This document shows positions 1 through 6,943 of a stretch of DNA of 64,000 nucleotides, piece by piece. The first letter of the stretch is position 1; each line of letters opens with the position of its first letter. A model generated the notes under the pieces. It was not told the DNA's origin, did not search any database, and saw only the letters and a list, made by a program, of their open reading frames with translations. The DNA is from Paenacidovorax caeni (GTDB lineage: Bacteria > Pseudomonadota > Gammaproteobacteria > Burkholderiales > Burkholderiaceae_C): assembly GCF_001298675.1 (NCBI RefSeq), contig NZ_CYIG01000018.1, positions 1 through 64,000 on the forward strand, read 5' to 3'. A program made the position numbers and the translations under genes.

Positions 1-591
1 GGCGTGTCCGAATTTTTGTGTAAACGGGTCGGACTTCAATTGACGGAGATGCGGTCTCCGAACTGAATGGTAAAGCGGGTCAGCGCGGCCTTCCAATCGT
101 GGATGGGCATGGTCCACTTCTGGCTGATGTTGCGCAGCGCCAGGTAGAACAGCTTGGTCAGCGCCTCGTCGCTGGGGAACAAGCCCCGGTTCTTGGTCAG
201 CTTTCTCAAGCTCATGTTGACCGACTCGATGGCATTGGTGGTGTAGATGACCTTGCGGATTTCCGGCGGGTAGTCAAAGAACGGGATGAGCCGGCTCCAG
301 TTCCTGCGCCAGGACTGGCCGATGGGCAGGTACTCGGCATCCCATCGGGCCTCGAACTCTGCGAGCATCAGTTCGGCCTCCTCGGCGGTGGTGGCCGTGT
401 AGATGCGGCGCAGGTCGGCTGCCACTTCCTTGCGGCGCTTGCATGAGACGTAGTTCAGGCTGTGGCGCACCATGTGAACGATGCACAGTTGCACCACCGC
501 CTTGGGGAACACCGCCTCGATGGCGTCCGGAAAGCCCTTGAGCCCATCGACACAGGCAATGAAGATGTCCTGCACGCCCTCCAGCGGCTCG
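1..591 (-). mobile_element. IS256-family element, truncated (right end plus C-terminal half of transposase)
   Basis: The reading frame ending at 36 encodes about 180 residues typical of the C-terminal half of IS256/Mutator transposases: 'IACVDGLKGFPDAIEAVFP', 'CIVHMVRHS' and 'YTTNAIESVNMSLRK' are hallmark motifs of the family, including the glutamate of the DDE set in the last one. Family members are about 400 residues long, so the N-terminal half is missing. The open frame continues artificially to 716 by reading into the neighbouring integrase gene. The first bases of the window match an IS end, repeated at 19291-19363. The element is not expected to be active. Confidence 0.85.
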
Positions 592-1209
592 CTTGGGGAA
601 GATTTCGCTGAGGTAACCTGACCAGCGTGCCGCGTTGTCGCCAGTTCGATAGCCATGTGCGGTGGCCCACGCCAGAACCTTCTCGATGCGAGACCGAACC
701 CGCTCGGCGGTTTCATTCTTGGTGCGCCAGATCGGTTCGATGACCTTCTTCACGTGTGCCACCTTGATGTTCTGTACCGCCAAGTCTCCGATAGTGGGGT
801 AGGCGTAAGTTTCCAGCGTTGCCGACCACTGGGCGGTGTGCTTCGCGGACTTCCAGCCCGCCTCATGGCTGCGAATGAACTCTGCCGCGCACTCCTTGAA
901 GGTTTTGTTCATGGCTTGCTCTGCCTTCTTGTGGTCACGCTCGGCCAGCGGGTCAATGCGGTCATCCAGCAACACGCGAATCTTGCGCGCCCGCTTGGTT
1001 GCTTCGTCGAAGGAGATTCGATGCACGGGGCCAAGGCCCATGACGCGGGTCTTGTTGTTCAGGGTGCAGCGATAACACCAGGACTTCACCCCCTTGGGCG
1101 TGACTTGCAACAGGAACTCAGCGCCGTTGATGCGGTAGAGCTTGCGGGACGTGCCACAGGCGGCCTGGTCGATTTGGTCTTGGATAGTTTTGGGGTTTCT
1201 GGCTTTCAT
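592..1209 (-). pseudogene. Tyrosine integrase (P4-type, DUF4102 arm-binding domain), N-terminal fragment
   Basis: Starting at the ATG at 1209, about 206 residues match the N-terminal half of P4-like phage and island integrases: the DUF4102 fold (residues 15-90, with 'TPKGVKSWCYRC' and 'MGLGPVHRISFDEA') and the SAM-like core-binding domain (residues 100-206, ending 'TGDNAARWSGYLSEIFPK'). Family integrases then continue into a catalytic domain with R-H-R-Y residues, which is absent. At about 592 the sequence switches to IS256 transposase in another frame. This is a dead integrase fused to an IS remnant, the trace of an integrated element lying mostly left of the window. Confidence 0.8.
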
Positions 1210-1354
1210 GGGGGTCGATTGAACTCACAATTCGACTCACAGAAAACCTTGCCGCAATAGCGGAAGTGCCCGGCGGAAAGCGGTTGACTCAACGCGCTAA
1301 CCCGTTGTCAGCATTAGGCTTTTGTCGGATGCTGGCGGCTACCGGGCTGCGACG

Positions 1355-1374
1355 CTTCTCGCGTCCACTCCGCC
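1355..1374 (+). other. tRNA 3'-end-like sequence, candidate attachment site
   Basis: The bases ending CCACTCCGCCA look like the acceptor 3' strand, discriminator and CCA of a betaproteobacterial tRNA-Ser. No matching acceptor 5' strand or GGTTCGAATCC T-loop is seen upstream, so this is not an intact tRNA. P4-type integrases usually insert at tRNA 3' ends, and the broken integrase starts 145 bases away, so a leftover attachment half-site is plausible. This is inference. Confidence 0.35.
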
Positions 1375-1434
1375 ATAATTGACTTGCAAAAGTCCGTTGC
1401 CGAGAGTTTTAGCAACCGTCTTTAAAGCAACATA

Positions 1435-1469
1435 AAAAGCCGCAGCGATGAATCGTTGCGGCTTTTTTG
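1435..1469 (+). terminator. Rho-independent terminator (possibly bidirectional)
   Basis: A 15-bp stem (AAAAGCCGCAGCGAT paired with ATCGTTGCGGCTTTT, one G-T pair) with a two-base loop and a run of T. The flanking A-run would also allow function on the minus strand. It follows the tRNA-end-like sequence, as expected for the terminator of a tRNA gene. Confidence 0.8.
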
Positions 1470-1679
1470 TTTAGGTTCGCCCGAACGCCAGAGCGAGTTC
1501 GCCGAATCGCCCACCGGGCCGCCACGTCACGGCCGCTCTAGGCTGCGTACTACGCAAGAAGCAACCGTACCTGGCAGCATTCGCCCCAAAAATCATTGCA
1601 CTGCCCAACCGGGGGATGGCTGAGCACGCGATGCTGTGCCTACTGCAGGAGATGCACTGCATCAACGTCGCGCCATGCT

Positions 1680-2894
1680 TTAAGCAACCGCCCCCGTCTC
1701 CCGCAACAACTGGATTTGGGCTGGGGTATAACCCAAGCCCTCCAGCAACTGCGCAGTGTGCTCGCCTTGCCGGGGCGGATCGAGGCGTACGCCCAGGCGT
1801 TGCCCGTCCATGCGCAAGGGGAACAGCGTGGTGCGCACTGTCTGCCCCGCCAGTTCACCGTCTGGCAGAGTGATGTCGACCAGGCCTCCGCTGGCGTTGA
1901 GGTGTGGATCGTCGTAGAGCTGCTCGGGCCGCATGATGCGTGCGTAAGGCAAGCCGTTGCATTCGAACAGCTCCGACAGCTCAGCCACCGTGCGTGAGGC
2001 CAGGCGCTGGCGCAGATCAGGCAGCATGGTGCCTCGGGCGCGCACGCGGTCGTTGTTGGTCGCAAGCTGCGGATCAGCCTTCAGATCAGCAAATCCCAGC
2101 GCATCGCAAAAGGTGTTCCACTGTGCGTCACTCACTGCGGCAAGGAAAATCTGCTCACCATCCTTGACGTTGAACACGTCGTACAGTCCCCACGAGGAAA
2201 TGCGCTCAGGCATGGGCGCCGCAGGCTGGCCGGTGATGGCGTACTGCAACATGTGCTGGCCGACGAGGAAGACGTTGTTCTCAAACAAGGCAGAATCAAT
2301 CTCCTGCCCACGCCCGGTAATGCCACGCTGCATCAACGCCGCCATGGCGCCAATCGCGCCGAACATGCCACCCATGATGTCGTTCACGCTCGCCCCCGCG
2401 CGCAGCGGATCGCCGGGGCGGCCGGTCATGTAGGCCAGACCGCCCATCATCTGCACCACTTCATCAAGCGCCGTACGGTGCTCGTAGGGACCAGGCAAGA
2501 AACCCGTATGGTTGACATAAATGAGGCGGGGGTTGTCCTGGCAAAGCGCGGCATAGTCCAGCCCGAACTTGGCCAACGCGCCGGGCTTGAAGTTTTGCAG
2601 CACCACATCGGCAGACAGTGCCAATTTGCGCGCTGCCGCCTGTCCCTCGGTGTGGCGCAGGTCGATGGTGATGCTTTTCTTGTTGCGGTTGAACAGCGGG
2701 AAGAACCCTGCCCCCGCCCCGAGCAAGTGGCGCGTGCGATCGCCCTCGATGGGCTCAACCTTGATGACCTCCGCCCCCAGGTCGGCCAGCACCATACCGC
2801 AGGTGGGCCCCATCACCATGTGGGAAAACTCTACGACGCGCAGGCCCGCCAGCGGCAAGGGCGAGGAGTCGGCGGTTGATGCAGCAGCTTGCAT
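1680..2894 (-). CDS. CaiB/BaiF family CoA-transferase (class III)
   Basis: About 404 residues, the usual size for class III CoA-transferases, which move CoA between organic acids such as formate/oxalate, carnitine or 2-methylacyl substrates. The N-terminal 'LPLAGLRVVEFSHMVMGP' and 'LADLGAEVIKVEP' are the standard CoA-binding start of the family, and 'GDPLRAGASVND' carries the catalytic aspartate equivalent to Asp169 of formyl-CoA transferase. The ATG at 2894 is preferred because the family similarity begins just after it; in-frame ATGs at 2903 and 2942 only add an unconserved leader. No acyl-CoA pathway genes adjoin it, so the substrate cannot be inferred. Confidence 0.9.
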   Translation of the reverse strand: MQAAASTADSSPLPLAGLRVVEFSHMVMGPTCGMVLADLGAEVIKVEPIEGDRTRHLLGAGAGFFPLFNRNKKSITIDLRHTEGQAAARKLALSADVVLQNFKPGALAKFGLDYAALCQDNPRLIYVNHTGFLPGPYEHRTALDEVVQMMGGLAYMTGRPGDPLRAGASVNDIMGGMFGAIGAMAALMQRGITGRGQEIDSALFENNVFLVGQHMLQYAITGQPAAPMPERISSWGLYDVFNVKDGEQIFLAAVSDAQWNTFCDALGFADLKADPQLATNNDRVRARGTMLPDLRQRLASRTVAELSELFECNGLPYARIMRPEQLYDDPHLNASGGLVDITLPDGELAGQTVRTTLFPLRMDGQRLGVRLDPPRQGEHTAQLLEGLGYTPAQIQLLRETGAVA

Positions 2895-3052
2895 GGATGG
2901 CATGGGCACAGAGGTTGACAACGGGCGCGAGCATACGCGCACGGCCCACCCAGACGCCCTGCCGCAGCGTGGCGGGGCCGCAACACTTGTTACACAGCCC
3001 CCTCATTTTTCCTAGGCAGCGCATGTGCACAGAGGCTTTGGAGCTATTAAAC

Positions 3053-3081
3053 TTGTAGCACAACGGATTCCGGGCTATAGT
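3053..3081 (+). promoter_or_regulatory. Sigma-70 promoter for the HxlR-type gene
   Basis: -35 TTGTAG (3053-3058) and -10 TATAGT (3076-3081) are separated by exactly 17 bases and lie 65 bases before the start codon. Just downstream is a perfect 7-bp inverted repeat, GGCAGGC-N3-GCCTGCC (3093-3109), a possible operator or leader hairpin. Confidence 0.6.
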
Positions 3082-3146
3082 CCGGCCATCCTGGCAGGCT
3101 TGGCCTGCCTGACTGCTCAACTACAACTGCGCAAGGAGAAGCGTCC

Positions 3147-3452
3147 ATGAGCTCCAAGGAAAACGCCGCCATCAACCAGCTGTTCGAAAAGCTCGAATGC
3201 CGCTATGCGCTGCGTGTGCTGTGGGCCCTGCGTGACGGCCACCCCCAGACCTTCCGCCTGCTGCAAGACAGCGTGGGCGGGATCACGCCCAACACGCTCA
3301 ACACCCGTATCAAGGAGCTGCGCGAGGCCGGTCTGGTGGACCATGGCAGCGAGGGCTACACCGTCACACCCACCGGACAGGATCTGCTCAAGCGCCTGTC
3401 CGATCTGCAGGCTTTTGCCACCCGCTGGGCCGGTGGTCGCACCAAGAAGTAA
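3147..3452 (+). CDS. HxlR-type winged-helix transcriptional regulator
   Basis: A 101-residue protein matching the HxlR/MarR-like single-domain regulators: the 'CRYALRVLWALRDG' first helix with the characteristic Cys, the recognition-helix region 'GITPNTLNTRIKELREAGLV', and the wing 'GYTVTPTGQDLL'. Such proteins bind DNA as dimers, often sensing electrophiles or redox state through the N-terminal cysteine. An AAGGAG ribosome binding site lies 7 bases before the ATG. A sigma-70 promoter and a terminator bracket it as a single-gene transcript. Its target is unknown; the palindrome in its own leader suggests autoregulation. Confidence 0.9.
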   Translation: MSSKENAAINQLFEKLECRYALRVLWALRDGHPQTFRLLQDSVGGITPNTLNTRIKELREAGLVDHGSEGYTVTPTGQDLLKRLSDLQAFATRWAGGRTKK

Positions 3453-3480
3453 GCAGCAAACGCCAATTCTCTACCTCGAG

Positions 3481-3512
3481 CCCGCGCCCCTGCGCGGGTT
3501 TTGGCTTTTTTG
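3481..3512 (+). terminator. Rho-independent terminator after the HxlR-type gene
   Basis: CCCGCGC-ccct-GCGCGGG followed by TTTTGGCTTTTTT, 28 bases after the stop codon. Confidence 0.85.
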
Positions 3513-3517
3513 GCCAC

Positions 3518-3559
3518 CAGGGCTTATGGCGCCTGCGCTAGCAGCTCTTTTAACAATAG
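3518..3559. repeat. Dispersed intergenic repeat, degenerate copy
   Basis: Contains GCGCTAGCAGCTCTTTTAA, a variant of the repeat core (ATAGCTGCTAGCGCTT and its complement) found at several other intergenic places in the window. It lies directly before the FKBP gene. Confidence 0.5.
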
Positions 3560-3577
3560 CACCAGAAAGGAATTCCC

Positions 3578-3931
3578 ATGGCATTCACCACCACCACTTC
3601 CGGCCTGCAGTACGAAGACACGGTCGTCGGCAACGGCGCCGAGGCCACGCGCGGCGCCCAAGTGCGCGTGCACTACACGGGCTGGCTCTACAACAACGGC
3701 CAGCAAGGCGCCAAGTTTGACTCCAGCCGCGACCGCAATGATCCGTTCGTATTCCCTCTGGGTGCCGGCATGGTGATCAAAGGCTGGGACGAAGGCGTGC
3801 AAGGCATGAAGGTGGGCGGTCAACGCACGCTGATCATTCCCGCAGAGCTGGGTTACGGCGCCCGTGGCGCTGGCGGCGTGATCCCGCCGAACGCCACGCT
3901 CAAGTTCGACGTGGAACTGCTGGGCGTCTGA
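3578..3931 (+). CDS. FKBP-type peptidyl-prolyl cis-trans isomerase
   Basis: A 117-residue single-domain FKBP that catalyses proline isomerisation during protein folding. The fold is complete: 'TSGLQYEDTVVGNG', 'VRVHYTGWLYNN', 'FDSSRDRNDPFVFPLGAGMVIKGWDEG', 'IPAELGYGARG' and 'IPPNATLKFDVELLGV', with active-site aromatic and acidic residues (Tyr of HYTG, Phe/Asp of KFDSS, Trp of KGWDEG) conserved. There is no signal peptide, so it is cytoplasmic. AAAGGAA precedes the ATG. Confidence 0.95.
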   Translation: MAFTTTTSGLQYEDTVVGNGAEATRGAQVRVHYTGWLYNNGQQGAKFDSSRDRNDPFVFPLGAGMVIKGWDEGVQGMKVGGQRTLIIPAELGYGARGAGGVIPPNATLKFDVELLGV

Positions 3932-3949
3932 CCGACCCGATTTTTCTGG

Positions 3950-4402
3950 CTAAGCGAACAGCGCCCGCTTGAGGCGCTCGTACTTGGCCTCACCCACGGC
4001 CTCGCGAATCTTGGGCGCCAGGGCCACCAGATCGTCAAAACCGGAGGAGCCCTCCACCGCGAGGTTCAAGCGAAAACCCTTGAGCCCCAGGGCACCCGTC
4101 AGTTCGGTGGCAATCGGGTAGGCATCCTGGTAGCGCTCCTTGGGCGAACGCTCAGCAGCGGGGGCCTGCACATCACTGGCCACTTCGGCCGCCGCTGGGC
4201 CTGTCGCGGGTGCCAGCAAGCCTTGCTCCACCATGGCCTGCACGTCGTCGCGCGTAATGCCCATGACCGCCGTGGCGGCCAACACCTCGTCAATGCTGCG
4301 CTGGCCATCGAACAGGAGGAAGGCCGAGCGCTGGCGTTGCGTCAGACTGTGACTGCGCTCTTTGAAAGCCTGCTGCCCCTGGGCGGTTTTGACGAGTTGC
4401 AT
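3950..4402 (-). CDS. Conserved hypothetical protein
   Basis: A 150-residue soluble protein without a recognised catalytic domain. The N-terminal half ('QRQRSAFLLFDGQRSIDEVLAATA') resembles a helical regulatory or effector-associated segment in which low-complexity Ala/Pro-rich residues (about 75-95) separate it from a helical C-terminal half ('LALKGFRLNLAVEG'-like, then 'KIREAVGEAKYERLKRALFA'). The ATG at 4402 (AGGGA upstream) is preferred over the in-frame ATG at 4453. It is convergent with the FKBP gene and lies behind the symporter on the same strand. Function unknown. Confidence 0.65.
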   Translation of the reverse strand: MQLVKTAQGQQAFKERSHSLTQRQRSAFLLFDGQRSIDEVLAATAVMGITRDDVQAMVEQGLLAPATGPAAAEVASDVQAPAAERSPKERYQDAYPIATELTGALGLKGFRLNLAVEGSSGFDDLVALAPKIREAVGEAKYERLKRALFA

Positions 4403-4496
4403 GGTGTCCCTGACAGCGCGAAGGCGCTGCTTTGCTGGTACACAGCATGGCACAAACCTGCCCCACAGGGGTATCGGGGTTTATCCATACGCATGC

Positions 4497-6587
4497 TTAC
4501 ATCTCCAACCGAATGGCCGGCTGGGGTGGCGGCGGGCGGGTGATGCGACTCACCAGCAGTGCCGCCAGGAACCCTGCGGGCACGCCGAAGACCCCTGCGG
4601 AAATCGGCTGAATGCCAAACCACAACCCACGGGCCAGCATCCACGGTGGCAAGGCGGTGCGCAACGCCGGCACATGCGAGAGGATGTAATACAGCGCCAC
4701 CGCCAAGCCCACCAGCATCCCAGCCACCGCTCCTTTGCGCGTGGTGCCACGCCAAAAGATACCCAGCACCATCACAGGCACAAACGCCGAAGCCGCCAGG
4801 GAGAACGAAGCCGACACCAGCGGCAGAATGTCCGAAGGCTTGAGCGCCGCCACGAACGCCGCAGCCAAAGCCACAGCCAGCAAAGCGAATTTGGTCAGAA
4901 TCACGCGCTGCTCGGGCGAGGTGTGGCGCGTCTTTTCCTGGAAGTACAGGTCGCGCACCAGAGCATTGCTGATGGTGAGCAGCAAGCCATCGGCCGTAGA
5001 CAATGCCGCCGCCAGCCCGCCCGCTGCCACCAGTCCGGAGATCACGTACGGCAGGCCGCCCAATTCCGGCGTGGCCAGCATGATGAGGTCAGCGCCCAGG
5101 CGGATCTCGCCGAACTGCACGATACCGTCGCCATTTACGTCCTCCACCGAGAGCAGCGCCGCATCTACACGCGCCCACTGGGCGATCCAGTTGGGCAACT
5201 GATCGAAGTGGCTCCCCACAAGGTTGTGCATGACCTCGTACTTCACCAGCACCGCCAGCGCGGGCGCGCTCACGTACAACAAGGCGATGAAGAACAAGGA
5301 CCAAGCGACCGACGCACGCGCACCTGCCACCGAAGGCGCCGTGTAGTAGCGCGTGAGCAGGTGGGGCAGCCCTGCAGTGCCCACCATCAGGCAAAACATG
5401 AGGGCCAGGAAGTTGCGCCGCGTGTCCTGAAAGTCCTCGCGCTCCTTGGGTGTGCCGTCCGGATCGCCAACGAAGGCCTGGCTGTGGCGCGGCAGCCCAC
5501 CCAGCAGACGGGCACGCTCGTAGTTCTCCACCATTTCGCGCGTCCAGCGCTCGCGCGCCTGGGCTTCATCGCGCGGCATGGAGGCCAGCTCGCGGCTGGC
5601 CGCAACAATCAAGCCCACATCGGCATTGCTGGCACGCAGCTGGTGGATGCGCTCGCGCGCCGCCTCGCGCTCGCGTGCCAGTGCCGCGCCAACGTCGAGC
5701 AGCCGACGTTCGTACTCCATGCCACGTTGCAGGTAGGCGCGCACCACCTGGTGCTCGGTCTCGGACAGCAACAGTTGCTCTTCCATCCGCTCGATCTGGC
5801 TGACCTGCTTGCCATAGACCAGTGTTGCCAATGGCGTGCCAAGCTGCTGGTAGGCCAGCCACGACACCGGGATCAGGAACGCCAGCAGCATCACCACATA
5901 CTGCGCTACCTGCGTCCAGGTGATGGCGCGCATGCCACCGAGGAAGGAGCACAGCAGCACACCGCCCAGGCCGAGCATGATGCCGATCTCGAACTGCACC
6001 CCCGTGAGGCGCGAAGCGATCAGCCCCACACCATAAATTTGCGCCACCACATAGGTGAACGAACACAGCACGGCCGCCAAGGCTGCGATCACGCGCGGCC
6101 AGCGCCCGCCAAAACGCACCTGGAAAAAATCAGGAATGGTGTACAGATTCATCGCCCGCAGGTGCGGCGCGATGAGCATGGCCACGAGCACGAAGCCCCC
6201 GGTCCAGCCCAGTACGTACGCCAGGCCACCAGGCTGGCCTGGCGTACCCGAAAAGCCCTGCAGGTACAGCGCGCCGCCGAGACTGATGAACGAGGCCGCA
6301 CTCATCCAGTCGGCAGCGGCGGCCATGCCGTTGTACATGGGCGGTATACGCCGCCCGGCCACGTAGTACTCCTCGGCATCCGTGGTACGGCCATACACGC
6401 CAATGCCAGCGCAGACCATCACCATGATGAAAAGGAAAATCGGCCCGATCCAGTGGCGCGACAAGCCACGCTGCTCGGCCCAGGCCATCAGCGCCAGAAA
6501 GCCTAAGACACCCAGAACGTACAGGCCCAGGATGCGGTGCAGGCGCCAGAGATAGGCGCGCTCCGAGGCTGGCCCCTTGTCAGCCAT
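4497..6587 (-). CDS. Sodium:solute symporter, VC_2705-type (SSS family)
   Basis: A 696-residue inner-membrane symporter. 'DADEEYYVAGRRIPPMYNGMA'-like features after helix 2 and 'AITWTQVAQYVVM' are typical of the acetate/monocarboxylate branch of the SSS family; VC_2705-type members work with a DUF4212 partner, encoded just upstream. Two features stand out. Residues about 258-392 form a long hydrophilic, largely helical insertion between membrane helices. Residues 483-494 read as a complete EF-hand-type calcium loop (D483-x-N485-x-D487-G-I-...-E494). The gene lies 24 bases after the DUF4212 gene, so the two are probably co-transcribed. Substrate is unproven; neighbouring PEP synthase fits growth on C2/C3 acids. 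Confidence 0.88.
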   Translation of the reverse strand: MADKGPASERAYLWRLHRILGLYVLGVLGFLALMAWAEQRGLSRHWIGPIFLFIMVMVCAGIGVYGRTTDAEEYYVAGRRIPPMYNGMAAAADWMSAASFISLGGALYLQGFSGTPGQPGGLAYVLGWTGGFVLVAMLIAPHLRAMNLYTIPDFFQVRFGGRWPRVIAALAAVLCSFTYVVAQIYGVGLIASRLTGVQFEIGIMLGLGGVLLCSFLGGMRAITWTQVAQYVVMLLAFLIPVSWLAYQQLGTPLATLVYGKQVSQIERMEEQLLLSETEHQVVRAYLQRGMEYERRLLDVGAALAREREAARERIHQLRASNADVGLIVAASRELASMPRDEAQARERWTREMVENYERARLLGGLPRHSQAFVGDPDGTPKEREDFQDTRRNFLALMFCLMVGTAGLPHLLTRYYTAPSVAGARASVAWSLFFIALLYVSAPALAVLVKYEVMHNLVGSHFDQLPNWIAQWARVDAALLSVEDVNGDGIVQFGEIRLGADLIMLATPELGGLPYVISGLVAAGGLAAALSTADGLLLTISNALVRDLYFQEKTRHTSPEQRVILTKFALLAVALAAAFVAALKPSDILPLVSASFSLAASAFVPVMVLGIFWRGTTRKGAVAGMLVGLAVALYYILSHVPALRTALPPWMLARGLWFGIQPISAGVFGVPAGFLAALLVSRITRPPPPQPAIRLEM

Positions 6588-6611
6588 GGTTCTTCTTGGC
6601 TGCCATGGCTC

Positions 6612-6938
6612 TCAGCCGCCGCCTGCGCGCACGGATGCCGCCTGGGCCGCTTCCTGCCGCTCGAAGCGGCTCATGGCCACGCAGTACGCGACAACGATGA
6701 CCATGAAGAACAGTACAGCCCCCTGAGCGGCCATCCAGTACCCCAGCGGCCAGCCCGCGACGAGCATCTGCAAGTCTCGTGCGAAGAAGCAGGCCACGAA
6801 AGTCACCAACGCCCAGGCCAGCAGCAGCCCCGCCTTGAGCCAGAGGTGGCGCGCATCGTGCAGATCGGGCGCGAAAGGCGCACCCGGCGGCATGCGGCTC
6901 GTCTGGACTCCTGGGGGGGCGGCCGTTGGCAGGGGCAT
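6612..6938 (-). CDS. DUF4212 small membrane subunit of the sodium symporter
   Basis: A 108-residue protein with two strongly hydrophobic segments (about residues 34-55 and 65-88: 'AGLLLAWALVTFVACFFARD' and 'WMAAQGAVLFFMVIVVAYCV'). This is the size and layout of DUF4212 proteins, which are encoded immediately before VC_2705-type symporters and are thought to be their accessory subunit. It starts 5 bases after the ppsA stop codon, so ppsA, this gene and the symporter look like one transcription unit. Confidence 0.85.
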   Translation of the reverse strand: MPLPTAAPPGVQTSRMPPGAPFAPDLHDARHLWLKAGLLLAWALVTFVACFFARDLQMLVAGWPLGYWMAAQGAVLFFMVIVVAYCVAMSRFERQEAAQAASVRAGGG

Positions 6939-6943
6939 AGGGG

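Larger units (their letters stand above)
1210..1679. other. Gene-free region: att-like sequence and terminator
   Basis: No convincing gene is present between the integrase start and the CoA-transferase stop. The stretch holds a tRNA-3'-end-like sequence (1355-1374) and a strong hairpin terminator (1435-1469). The short open frames here have no family resemblance and overlap on opposite strands. Confidence 0.6.

Noticed and set aside
1262-1374. Complete tRNA-Ser gene
   Set aside because: Only the 3' acceptor end fits; acceptor 5' strand, anticodon arm and GGTTCGAATCC loop are not found.
1471-1665. Short minus-strand open frame downstream of the CoA-transferase
   Set aside because: Begins inside no recognisable signals and overlaps opposite-strand frames of equal length; composition not protein-like.
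4362-6506. 714-residue open frame opposite the symporter
   Set aside because: Shadow frame with low-complexity Gln/His/Arg composition; the opposite strand is a clear membrane transporter.
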